DNA of 64,000 nucleotides from Skeletonema tropicum (Eukaryota > Bacillariophyta > Thalassiosirophyceae > Thalassiosirales > Thalassiosiraceae), in contig CM074134.1 of assembly GCA_037178625.1 (NCBI GenBank), positions 2,170,001-2,234,000 on the forward strand. Direction: 5' to 3'. A program made the translations under genes and the position numbers. Shown in pieces: positions 52,920 to 62,635 of this stretch. The notes below the pieces were generated by a model. That model was not told where the DNA came from. It did not search any database and saw only the letters and a list, made by a program, of their open reading frames with translations. Each line of letters opens with the position of its first letter. Positions within the stretch are counted from its first letter, which is position 1.

Positions 52920-55178
52920 ATGTCTGCTATTTCTATTGCATGCCGAAGGGCCGTGGCAGTAAAAGTTTCAGCTCAGGCGCCTGCCGCTAACTTGAGATAT
53001 TTGCAGCTGCGGCCTCTTTCGCTGTTGCCGGGCAAATTTATTATCAACAATGAATCGAAGCAACAGCGAGCACGTAACTATTTCTTCAATACATGCAATA
53101 GATCGCAGCGCCTTTTTTCGACGGCAGTAGATGAATCTTCTCTGTCTAATGGGACAAGTTGTAGCAGTGCATTTGACAGGAATCCCAATGCATCAAACTC
53201 AAATGATGTAGAAAAAACGTCTGGTGATCTTCTTTCACCTGCACTTCCTCCATTGACGTCAGAAGAATATAATCCAAAGTTTATTTCGGACCAAATACAC
53301 AAAATGGCTGGATATAATCAAGGACGTAAGATTGGGCAATCGCATAGTAACATCAAGAATAGAAAGCGTTTCGAGCGGAAGTGGGATTTTGAGTCTGTTC
53401 GTTTGGCTCTCGATGACTATGAGCGCCACCTTCAGTATGTATTAGATCATTTGCAGCAGGGTCGTAATAATCATGGGACTGATGCGAAGGATCTCTTTGC
53501 CAATATACACCCATCAAAAGATAAATGCTTCGAAACGCACAGACTTTTATCATCGAGCACTGTTTCCAAAGCTGCACGCGCTTTGACGCGATCGAGAATG
53601 GATACGCCCCTCCTTTCTAGGCGGATAAGGGATATGGAACGGTTAGTAGGGAAGATAGGATGGACTCCAATTACGGAAGAATTATCTTATCGTCTCCTAG
53701 AGGCAAATGGGAAAGCAGGGAATGTGCGAAGGACTTTGGCGTTACTTGAGCTGAGACGAAGTAGAGGGTATCCTCCAAGAGAGCAAGAGAATAGGAAATA
53801 CAAAGGTGCAAATCCCCATATCATTCCTGGAGAAAAAGAATTTCTGCATGCAATCACATCCATCCAGTCGGCGCAACTTCCACTTCGACGCTCTCGAAAC
53901 ATCTACCTTCACGAATCAACTTTTTCAGAATCAGCGCTGGACAACCCTACGCGTTATCTGGATGCCATACTAGTTAACATGTCCAAACGAGGAGTTTCGT
54001 TACGTCCTGAGATGGCGGCTCGCATGTTAGATTGTTATGCCTCGACTGGAAGGACAGGAAGAGCAATTCATTACTTTTACAAGGTCAGAAGAGATCCAGT
54101 GGAGGATGATGGAACGTACATACCAGGTCCACATCCAACTCACCTTGGCAAAGAGGGGTTGGAGGACTGGAAGACAGCGAAGAGAGGAGAGGGTGTAACT
54201 AGAGTATTGGCAACAAACATGTCGGAGAACTCAGCGAAAGAATTCGATGGCGAATTATCAGAAGGGAGTGAATTAGAGTTGAAAGTGTTGGATGAGGAAG
54301 AAGACGAGAAACAATCCAGTATGCCGACACAATCCAACCGTAGGACAAAAATACGGATGGCTATGCAACCACTACCACCTTTCCATAAAATTCCTAGCTC
54401 AGTGAAGGGAATGCCTCTTATTCGAAACAGGTATCAACCTATATCCAATGAAGGTCCGTCCAAAGCAAAAGGGGCAAGTTCAAATGAAGTCCAAAATAAA
54501 ACAATGACAAAATATGAGTGGGAACTAGATCGTGACTGGTCTCTTGCGCTCACAGCAGCATTTGCATTTGCGGATAGTTTAACACATGGCGCCTGTGGAC
54601 ACGACCCTATCGAGCTGGATGTTGTGGGGTGGAACATTCTAATCAAAGCTTGCTGTCGTCGTGGTGCCATTCACAGAGCATTGAAAATTCTCAATGAGAC
54701 AATGCCGCAGAAGGGTATCGAGCCAGATACTTATTCGTACAATACCATCTTGGCGGCTTTGGCCCGTGTCGGTGATACGAGATATTTGCAAGAATATCTT
54801 ATTAACATGACGAATAAAGGGGTTTGTGTCGACAAGTACACAGCCCAGGCTATGGTTGATGGCTTTCTAAATGTTGGTGACATTCAGGGGGCGACATCGT
54901 TGGTACAGGACATTTTCAATCAGCATGATACGCTTCCGCCGTACACTTCGCACTTGAAGATAATTGAGTTTGCCTTGGCCAATGGTCTGATCTTTGAAGC
55001 AAAGCGTCACGTCTATTTCATTCAACAAATATGGAAATGGCGACCATCAAAGCACCATGACAAGAAGTTTTGCCAGTTGATGGAAGAAACGAAGAGAAAT
55101 CCAAAACTCTCAAAAGAGGCAGTGCTGAAATTGTTCCGTTACTTTGGAGAAGAGTTGTCGGAGCAAGACTTCTTCTAG
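52920..55178 (+). CDS. Pentatricopeptide repeat (PPR) protein, probably mitochondrial (752 aa from this start)
   Basis: RNA-binding organellar gene-expression factor. The ATG at 52920 is preferred over one 75 bases upstream because it begins a mitochondrial-like presequence (MSAISIACRRAVAVKVSAQA). Clear PPR units lie near the C-terminus: WNILIKACCRRGAIHRALKILNETMPQKGIEPD, then TYSYNTILAALARVGDTRYLQEYLINMTNKGVCVD, then KYTAQAMVDGFLNVGDIQGATSLVQDIF; weaker ones lie around residues 250-390. A charged insertion separates the groups. The stop is 125 bases from the convergent JmjC gene. Confidence 0.88.
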   Translation: MSAISIACRRAVAVKVSAQAPAANLRYLQLRPLSLLPGKFIINNESKQQRARNYFFNTCNRSQRLFSTAVDESSLSNGTSCSSAFDRNPNASNSNDVEKTSGDLLSPALPPLTSEEYNPKFISDQIHKMAGYNQGRKIGQSHSNIKNRKRFERKWDFESVRLALDDYERHLQYVLDHLQQGRNNHGTDAKDLFANIHPSKDKCFETHRLLSSSTVSKAARALTRSRMDTPLLSRRIRDMERLVGKIGWTPITEELSYRLLEANGKAGNVRRTLALLELRRSRGYPPREQENRKYKGANPHIIPGEKEFLHAITSIQSAQLPLRRSRNIYLHESTFSESALDNPTRYLDAILVNMSKRGVSLRPEMAARMLDCYASTGRTGRAIHYFYKVRRDPVEDDGTYIPGPHPTHLGKEGLEDWKTAKRGEGVTRVLATNMSENSAKEFDGELSEGSELELKVLDEEEDEKQSSMPTQSNRRTKIRMAMQPLPPFHKIPSSVKGMPLIRNRYQPISNEGPSKAKGASSNEVQNKTMTKYEWELDRDWSLALTAAFAFADSLTHGACGHDPIELDVVGWNILIKACCRRGAIHRALKILNETMPQKGIEPDTYSYNTILAALARVGDTRYLQEYLINMTNKGVCVDKYTAQAMVDGFLNVGDIQGATSLVQDIFNQHDTLPPYTSHLKIIEFALANGLIFEAKRHVYFIQQIWKWRPSKHHDKKFCQLMEETKRNPKLSKEAVLKLFRYFGEELSEQDFF

Positions 55179-55303
55179 AGATTCTAAGAGAGAGAGAGAG
55201 ACGGGTAAACATATCTAGTCAGCGAGTAAATTAATTTTAGCATTGCGAGTGGACTATCAAATTAAGATAATTCTCTGGCTGATCTACAATAGTAGCACTC
55301 TTG

Positions 55304-56335
55304 TCATCGCCACCATACATTTGCGCTGGCACTCCACTTGCTGAAAGAACGAACGTGATGCCACCACTTTGAAGGAATAAATAATACATCACCTGGCCCA
55401 ATTTCGCATTCATAAGGAATGGGTGCAGTTCGAAAGTTGGGGTAGTCCTCGTAATTGGGATTCTCAACATCGACAGCACTGGTATTGTATTGGTTACCAT
55501 TTAAGCCAGCATAATGCCAAGAGCCTGAGTTGTCGATATCACGCCTATTATTACCCTTGTCTGGAGGATAGAGTAATACCCGTTTGTTACCGACTACCTG
55601 CATCAACAAATTATCTAATGGATCAAAGTGTAATGGTGATACAGTTCCACGCGGACCCAACCAAAGCATAGAATGGTAGAGTTTTCCTTCTCCTACATTG
55701 AATGATCCATCTGAACAGAAATGTGGAAGAGGTATATCAGATTGCACTTCTGCAAAGAGTTCATTTTGAGCAAGATAAGCAACTTGTTGTTGTTGTTGTT
55801 GTTGTTGTTGCTCGCCTCCTCTCTCTTCTTGCTCCGTTACCTTTGCCAAATAATCCAAATAATCTCCAAACTTCATTGCCACCCTACTTCCAGTGTTGTA
55901 ACTTCTTCCTAGCTCAACATCAACAGGTGTGTTCTCGGGCACTGCCGCCTGCCAGTATTGTATACTTCGCCAGAAGTAAATTGCATCACATTTTGAGATG
56001 AGATTTGTAAGAAGGAGAGGAGTCTGAGCTTGGTGATATGGTCGAATTGCGTCTGCTATAGCGAGTTGATGCTCGTGAGAATTGATGTCTTGAGAGGATA
56101 ATGAAGGCAATGCTATTTTTTCGATCGGTTTAGACTTGATAGATGAGAAGGAAGACGACAATCTCCTCCTCGCCACTAATCGAGAATGTGGCTGCCACAT
56201 TACAAGAGGAGAGTGGGTGATCTGAGGTCTCGGTAGCGTAGCAATAAAGTTGAGGAGGCCATTAGCATGATGGGTTTCCTCTTTCTGTTGCATGAGATCA
56301 CAAAAGCTAGTAGAGGAATCAGTATGTTTTGACAA
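55304..56335 (-). CDS. JmjC-domain oxygenase, KDM8/JMJD5-like (343 aa)
   Basis: Fe(II)/2-oxoglutarate oxygenase fold. Seen: the metal motif LHFDPLDN (His-x-Asp) near residue 237, followed by NLLMQVVGNKRVLLYPP, and the distal His in PSKWWHHVRS near 329, ending SANVWWR. That ending matches the JMJD5/KDM8 type (about the last 200 residues), which hydroxylates protein Arg in well-studied cases. A poly-Gln tract of nine, from a CAA/GTT run near 55785-55812, interrupts the N-terminal half. A later Met (residue 46) starts an Arg/Ser-rich stretch that could serve as an organelle presequence, so location is open. Confidence 0.87.
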   Translation of the reverse strand: MSKHTDSSTSFCDLMQQKEETHHANGLLNFIATLPRPQITHSPLVMWQPHSRLVARRRLSSSFSSIKSKPIEKIALPSLSSQDINSHEHQLAIADAIRPYHQAQTPLLLTNLISKCDAIYFWRSIQYWQAAVPENTPVDVELGRSYNTGSRVAMKFGDYLDYLAKVTEQEERGGEQQQQQQQQQVAYLAQNELFAEVQSDIPLPHFCSDGSFNVGEGKLYHSMLWLGPRGTVSPLHFDPLDNLLMQVVGNKRVLLYPPDKGNNRRDIDNSGSWHYAGLNGNQYNTSAVDVENPNYEDYPNFRTAPIPYECEIGPGDVLFIPSKWWHHVRSFSKWSASANVWWR

Positions 56336-56482
56336 CGATACGGAGGAATTAGTAACCTAATGATTTTTGATTTTGCAAGCCGAGCACAATGAGTGAGCGA
56401 TGAAAAGTGAGAACACGAACATTCATCACCCTAACTCCTACGATACCTAATAATTGGTAACTGGTGACCTCCAATACCATCA

Positions 56483-58354
56483 ATGATGGGAGACGCTATC
56501 GTCAGTGATACATTTGGCAACACGGCAGCAGTTATCGCCGAAGATGTAAACGACAGTGCATCAACCTCCGCCTCTGAACCAGAACTTGTTGACACGAGTT
56601 CTTTGACGCGTCGATTGGCCCGCGGCGAGAACACTCAATCGATTGCCCGGAAGATTATAGAACAAGAAGAAATTGGATCGGCGTTACCGTCGGCAACAGC
56701 ACCAGCAGCAGCGACAACACCGGAGACAGAGCCATGCCAGTGTAGTAGTGAGATCAGTGCTAGTGTCAAAAGAGTGTTGTTCCAAGGGATTAGCGAAGAG
56801 GAGAGTGAAGTAAATCAGGCGACGTTGTCATCAGGATTGCATACTACCGAACTCCCACCGCAAACTCCTCTCCAACAACCCCAAAGCATAGCAGTTCCGA
56901 GTAGCACCAACAGCAACAAATCAGCGCTTGATTCATTTAGTGAGTACATTTCGTTCTTCTTCAAAAATGTTGAGAACTACGAAGAAATGTTGGAGAGGAC
57001 TGAAAGTCAGAGAGATCTGCAAGCATCTGTGGATAGGAAACGACGTGAGCCTAGGTTTTCTTCACCTGAGCAAACTGGTGATGATGGTAATGTGGATGTG
57101 GACATGAAAGAAATAGTAATCCAGCAGCAGGGCTCCATTGAGCATGCTGAATCGCGAGAGCGCATGTTGTCAACTCCAGACGTTATGCTTTCAGATTCGC
57201 AAGAAGCGTTAGCTGCAGTCGAAGCGATGTGTACTTTCAGGTCCTTAAAAGAAGTTAAGAAAGAAATCATGGATAGGGGGACTCCAAAAAAGGATCACCC
57301 AAAGAAACAAAGACTCACTGATACTGATATTGATATCCGCCAAAGTTGGAATAGTTTTTGTAGCGAGAAGAAAAGTAACAAGTTCAATGAGTTGGGTCTC
57401 GAGAGCATTCCCCTCCCGGTTTCTGTGGATGAATTTTACAAGCACGTACTTGACGACAATGCCGAACATTCGATTGAAAAGTTCATGCGTGATATCGGGG
57501 AGATGCAAGTCGAATCTACATCGTGGCAAACAGCCATACCAACATCTCCTACAAACCGAACTCTCCAGTACATCCACCCAATCAATGTTCCCATGGCCCC
57601 TCCTACTGCTGCTGCCAGAAAAGAGCAAACCTTACACAAGTTCGGTAATGTTGGACTTTGCCTCGAAACAAGTACTTTTGTGGAGGATGTGCCGATGGCT
57701 GATTGTTTCATTGTTAGAGATAGGTTATGGGTGAATGAAAATCCAGCAGAAGAGAACGGATGCATCATGTCAATTACTTTTCAGATTGATTTCATCAAAG
57801 GAACGATGTTTCGTCGTATTATTGAAAACACGACTAGAGGGGAGTATCAAAAGTACTGGGGACAGTTTTGGGATATGATCACAACAAATCTTGGATCATC
57901 CAATGAGTTAGATGAAGTCGCCACTGAGCTTGAAGAGGCTGCTTTATTGCTTGAAGCAGAGGGACAACAAGTTCCCCTGTCAAGTGTCTTGGGGCGCATT
58001 CGAAGCTCATCCCGTAGGCTTTCTTCAGTCGTCGCGAGGCGTGCATCTGTTCGTAATATAAACAGTACCGAAGACGAGATGGAAAGCTCGATTCTCTTCA
58101 TTGTTGTAGAGAAAGGAAAGGTCGTCGTTCTCGAATTGTTTACTATTGTCAAGCAACATGTCAAGGATCACTTTGCTGAAAAGGATGACAGCTATGTACT
58201 GTGCTGCCTTTTGATTTTGTTGTTAGGGATGTTCAATGTCATGGCACTGCGGCAGATCAGCATAATGAATAGGTCTATAACTCTTTTGACGAAACAAATC
58301 AATGAAGCAATGTCGAGAAATATGGGGATTGGTGAAAACTGCCTGATGGCGTGA
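56483..58354 (+). CDS. VASt-domain, tail-anchored lipid-transfer-like protein (623 aa)
   Basis: Single exon. The VASt (StARkin-type) domain runs from about residue 300 to 475: FNELGLESIPLPVSVDEFYKHVLDD, RTLQYIHPINVPM, DVPMADCFIVRDRLWV, ITFQIDFIKGTMFRRIIENTTRGEY. In Lam/GRAMD1 proteins this domain moves sterols at membrane contact sites. A single hydrophobic segment near the C-terminus (YVLCCLLILLLGMFNVMAL, about 573-592) is a likely ER anchor. The N-terminal ~200 residues are low-complexity and no PH-like GRAM domain is clear in them. Lipid specificity is unknown. It is divergent from the JmjC gene across only 147 bases. Confidence 0.85.
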   Translation: MMGDAIVSDTFGNTAAVIAEDVNDSASTSASEPELVDTSSLTRRLARGENTQSIARKIIEQEEIGSALPSATAPAAATTPETEPCQCSSEISASVKRVLFQGISEEESEVNQATLSSGLHTTELPPQTPLQQPQSIAVPSSTNSNKSALDSFSEYISFFFKNVENYEEMLERTESQRDLQASVDRKRREPRFSSPEQTGDDGNVDVDMKEIVIQQQGSIEHAESRERMLSTPDVMLSDSQEALAAVEAMCTFRSLKEVKKEIMDRGTPKKDHPKKQRLTDTDIDIRQSWNSFCSEKKSNKFNELGLESIPLPVSVDEFYKHVLDDNAEHSIEKFMRDIGEMQVESTSWQTAIPTSPTNRTLQYIHPINVPMAPPTAAARKEQTLHKFGNVGLCLETSTFVEDVPMADCFIVRDRLWVNENPAEENGCIMSITFQIDFIKGTMFRRIIENTTRGEYQKYWGQFWDMITTNLGSSNELDEVATELEEAALLLEAEGQQVPLSSVLGRIRSSSRRLSSVVARRASVRNINSTEDEMESSILFIVVEKGKVVVLELFTIVKQHVKDHFAEKDDSYVLCCLLILLLGMFNVMALRQISIMNRSITLLTKQINEAMSRNMGIGENCLMA

Positions 58355-58742
58355 GATAGATGTTGGCCGATAGTGTGTTATGATATAGCTGTAATAAGTA
58401 TGTTTATAATGTGGGTAACAAGCGCGTCCATTCAGAGCAACTTCATCACAATGGCGATGCTATGTTGTGCGACAACACCCCCGTTAAGGTCTGGTGTCGG
58501 TGCTCTTTACTACTTCTATTTACCCTTATGTATTATGTATGTATGGTAGCTTGCTGGGTCTGGTCAATGTCCTGAACGAAGAGTAGAATAAAAAGTAAAA
58601 AGCCGAAGTTATTCACTCGATTCAATGTGCGTGGGCCATGGGCTGGCCCGCCGCGGAAAAGGCGGCGCCGCACTCCGCGCCGCGTGTGTGTATGCCGCCA
58701 CAAACCACCAATCAAGACACAACAACCAACAACATAACAACC
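58355..58742. promoter_or_regulatory. Intergenic / promoter region of the NUP50-like gene
   Basis: About 390 bases. A GC-rich patch at about 58630-58695 (CCGCCGCGG, GGCGGCGCCGC) lies just upstream of the NUP50-like start. No other motif. Confidence 0.35.
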
Positions 58743-60120
58743 ATGCCGAAGCTAAAGCGAACAAGCGAAAATCAAATCACGAAAGACACTTATGACAGAG
58801 GCGAGGAGGATTCTCGTTTCGCCGATGAGCCGGATCCAGGAGTTGGTATGAAACGGGCCTCTGACGATATACTGAAGGGACGCAGAATACTCAAAGTGTC
58901 GAGGTGAGTTTTGGTGACTGAATAATTCATTATGATACACTTTGGTTGTGTACTTTCTAATCTCTACATTCACTTTGATCGACTGCAGAAAATTCGCTGC
59001 CCCATCCTCCTCGGCGTCATCAACAGCGCCGGCTGCACCCAACGCTTTCGCCTCGACGAAATTTGTTGCAAGTGATGCTTCGCCGCAGCCATCATCCTCC
59101 AATCCATTCGCTACAGTCCAATTAAAATCAGGGACCACTGCCCCTCCGTCCTTTTCATTCGGAGCCCTACCAAAATCTGAACCCAAGCCCTTCTCGTTCG
59201 GTCCATCGTCATCTCAGCAGCAGCCGTCCTCAAAATCAACATCTCAGCCATCCTCAAAATCAAAGGTCAACAACACTGCACAAATCGAAAAGATTAATAC
59301 AAACTTTTTCAAAATGATTCAAGATCATGTGGATAATGGCCACATTTGCAATGATTTGACACCATTGATGGAGCAATATATTAAAGTTGCGGAAGATTTG
59401 CACGCTGATGAACAGGATGATGCCGAAGATGTCGTCAGTGGGGAAAATGACAAGAATAGTGGTGTATCCGCTTTGTCAGGTAGTTCATTAACTAATGATG
59501 AAAACAAATCTCAGTCAAGCTCCACTTCATTTTCGGGATTTTCATTTGCATCATCGTCCGCAGCTCCTCCATCCTCGAAAGGAACAACATTTTCATTCAC
59601 CGGAGGTTCTGTTCCAGCACCCGCAGCAGCTTCTGTGTCGAAACCTTCCTTTTCATTTGGTGTGCAGCCAGCGGCACCAAGTAGTGGTGGCGGCAGCAGC
59701 AATGCTATTGCCAATGAAGATGACCCCACGTCCAATCCAGACGATGGCAAGCTCGACATTGGAAAGGAGGAAAATGAGGACGAAAAGATCCTGCATGAAG
59801 TTCGTGCTAGACTTATCAAAATGATTGATGGGAAGTGGAACAAATTAGGCGTCGGTGTGCTACGTTTGTACAGCAACAATAAGACAGAGATGAAGAGGAT
59901 GGTGTTACGAAATGAAGTTGGAAAAGTAATGTTCAACGTTGCGATTGGCAAAGGAATGCAATTCAAAAAATCCTCACAGAAAACGAAAAAGGGGGAAGTA
60001 TGGCGTGTAGGTTTTATGGCTGTTGAAGATGAAAAAGAAGGAGCAAAACAGATCATGTTGAATGTGAAGAAAGAAGATGTCGATGAGTTCCATGAGAAAC
60101 TGGAAGAGCTGGCAGCATAA
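58743..60120 (+). CDS. NUP50/Nup2-like nucleoporin with FG repeats and Ran-binding domain (430 aa, two exons)
   Basis: Exons 58743-58903 and 58989-60120; 85-base intron with GTGAGT donor and TGCAG acceptor, phase 2. Soluble nuclear-basket nucleoporin that aids import-cargo release with importin alpha and Ran. Seen: an N-terminal NUP50 motif (QITKDTYDRGEED ... MKRASDDILKGRRILKVSRKF), then a Ser/Pro-rich stretch with FSFG repeats (four or more), a short helical block (NTNFFKMIQDHVDNGH), more FSFG, and a C-terminal Ran-binding domain (WNKLGVGVLRLYSNNKTEMKRMVLRNE ... GKVMFNVAIGKGM). Length and order match the family. The splice junction falls inside the N-terminal motif and restores it. Confidence 0.93.
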
Positions 60121-60614
60121 TTCTGTTTGATGTCGACGAGTTTAATAGTGTTATAATTAGACTACATCACCACCATCTAAACTAACACTGAACTTAGAAG
60201 TCATCACACAATAAGACCAGAATCATGCGACTAGACAACTAAATCCCCCCATTCCACTAAATCCCCCCATGAGGTATAAACGAAGTAAGTCTGTACGAAG
60301 TACACGTCTCAGAGTCCAAATCAAACCAAACGAGCATGCAGGCTTGAGAGAGCCGGCCGGCCGTCCTCTAGCACCAGTTTACCCGACAAAACGAACAACA
60401 CGTAAGAAAAAAGCACAAAAGGACTACAAGCGCGTTACATACTTTGTTATTAGGCGCAGCACCAACTTCTGGGTCCAGTGTTGGGATGAATAGAAATATA
60501 GTCAAAAAGCATGACTTGCGTAGGCTTCAAAATGGCTAACTGTAGATTCGACAATCGGCGAAATGTTGGAAGCAAACCTATCTAGTAAAGTCATGAAGGA
60601 AACACAGATGTATA
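60121..60614. other. Intergenic region, no recognised gene
   Basis: A 74-codon basic ORF (60269-60493) has no family resemblance. ATCCCCCCAT is repeated around 60242-60272. Confidence 0.35.
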
Positions 60615-60850
60615 GTATCACTGCCGAGTACAATGGGCCACTAGAAGGGGCTCATTGCTTTGGTGACGACGAAGATACGATTTGGTACAGTGTGCTGCTC
60701 CTGACCAGCCCACACTGTACCTCTCATAACAGCTACGAGTCCGTAGCAACGCTTCTACTCACGCCAGCCGTCTGAGCAGTGCTACCATAACGTGCTTGTA
60801 TAGTATCGCCGCAGAGTAGGTGGAAGCTCCCAATAGTGAGCGCCACTCGA
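60615..60850 (+). repeat. Degenerate copy of the retroelement's 188-bp monomer
   Basis: It resembles the reverse complement of the monomers at 21702-22408, so its orientation is opposite. Shared landmarks: AGTATC.CCGC.GA, AATGGGCCACTA, GATACGATTTGGTA, CTGCT..CCAGCCCACACTG, and CAGCTACGAG. Many substitutions show that it is old. Confidence 0.7.
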
Positions 60851-61969
60851 AAGTTTCCACCTCATCGAGGCCGAGCTTCTGGGGTGTAGAGACACGACGA
60901 TTCTTGGATCGAAGTCGTGACGCCCTGCCTTCGTGCGTTCGTTGACCAGCAAGAATAGCAGGTTATCATTATGATCATAAACATAATTCTCCTGTCCTCA
61001 ACTGGACTGTAGAGTGTTATTTGTACCGATGTCATGAAAATATCTGGAATCATTGGGAAGTTCATCCTCTGGCGTTAAAAGCATCAGTTCAAAATTCATT
61101 GAGAAGATGTTTTGATCCCTGTGAAGCCAGAACTCCATCACATTTGTGATGAACACTGACATTGCGATTAATCCATTGTGAATGGGTACTATGTGTAGGA
61201 TGCGATGGGTAAGTTGCTTGACCTATGAGTTGATAAATGATAAAGTCACTGTCCCAGTAATCCTCAATCTATTCTTTGTATAATCCGTTAAAAATCTGGA
61301 TCAGGGCAGCAACACAAATGAGAGGCTCGTTCTCCCTTCTGTGGGGTACATCGACGAGTTACCTGATGTTTGCCCACATACCTCGCAACTTGAACCCCAA
61401 TGCCGCAAAAGTTAATCGTTTGTTTTCTCAGCGGGGAGTGAGAGCTCGATCACGCGATTCCCAGTCGATTTCATCAAATTGCTCACATGAGAGAGGAACC
61501 TGCTTCAGCTGACCCCAAGCAGTATGGTAAAAGTGAGAACCTTCCTGCTTCTCGCTTGCCAGCCTCAAACCTCACTAAGGAGGACAGATCCGAGGTTTGT
61601 TTCCAGCCATAACAAAGACAGCAACTCTCCTTCTTTTGGAAAGCGAAACCGCTGCGGAACTGTCGACGCGCTTGCAAGTAAAGCGCATCCGCAATTGAGT
61701 CACTGGACGACGGTGAGATCATCCCATTGGTGCAATTCGCATCAACGTCAATGTTGTGGTCAAAAAGCATTCCTTCAATGACCGCATATGTACAATACAC
61801 TCCCTTTCTGGTTTGAACCCTTCTTCAGCTTCGTCTTGTCTATTGAAATGTAAATTCATCATCACACAACACTTCGTTAGAGAAAGAGGAAAGGAAGGTC
61901 ATACAAACTGCTCAAGGGCAATATTGTATACTACAGAAGAAGCAAGGCAAGATTGCCAATTATATCACC
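60851..61969. other. Region between monomer relics, no recognised gene
   Basis: About 1.1 kb. Short ORFs such as 61276-61512 and 61483-61800 have no recognisable domain. It may be the body of a decayed retroelement but I see no reverse transcriptase motif. Confidence 0.35.
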
Positions 61970-62635
61970 CTCTCAGGTCCGCTACGAGGCTGTAGCATCG
62001 CTTTTACGTACGCTATCGTTCTGAGCTGCACTGCTGTGCTTGTGTAGTATCGCCACCGAGTAAAATGGGACACTAGAAGCCACTCATCCGCATATTGACA
62101 GCGATTGATACGAGACAGTTGGATGAAGTGCTGCTGGCCAGTTCAAATAGGACCTCTCAGATCAGCTACGATGCGTTAGCTTCGCTCATGCAAACGTAAT
62201 CTATCTAAGCAGTGCAAATGCGTCAATATGACACGATTTGGTTCAATGAGGGTCAGCCGGCAAGCTCCAACTCCCTCTCAGATCATTCACGACGCAGTAG
62301 CATCGCTTGTATGGACGTTGACCATCTGAGCAGTGCAAATGAGCTTGTATAGTATCGCCACCGACTATTATGGGCCACCTGAAGCGGCTCATGCGCATAT
62401 TGACGACGATAGACACGATTTGGTTCAATGAGGGTCAGCCGGCCAGCTCCAATGGGACCTGTCAGATCAACTACGACGCATTAGCATCGCTTGTATGGAC
62501 GTTGACCATCTGAGCAGCGCAAATGAGCTTGTATAGTGTCGCCACCGACTATACTGGGCCACCTGGAGCGGCTTATGCGCATATTAACGTCGATAGACAC
62601 GATTTGGTTCAATGAGGGTCAGCCGGCCAGCTCAA
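61970..62635 (+). repeat. Degenerate tandem array of ~185-bp monomers (same family, opposite orientation)
   Basis: Units start near 61980, 62165, 62285 (a truncated unit lies before this) and 62470, with ~185-bp spacing where complete. Each carries a variant of GCTACGA.G..GTAGCATCGCT, then CTGAGC.GTGC, TAGTATCGCCACCGA, and GATACGATTTGGTTCAATGA.G. Divergence between units is much higher than in the 21.7-22.4 kb array. Confidence 0.75.

Noticed and set aside
60269..60493. 74-codon basic ORF after the NUP50-like gene
   Set aside because: No similarity to known ribosomal or histone-like proteins and no splice or promoter signal.
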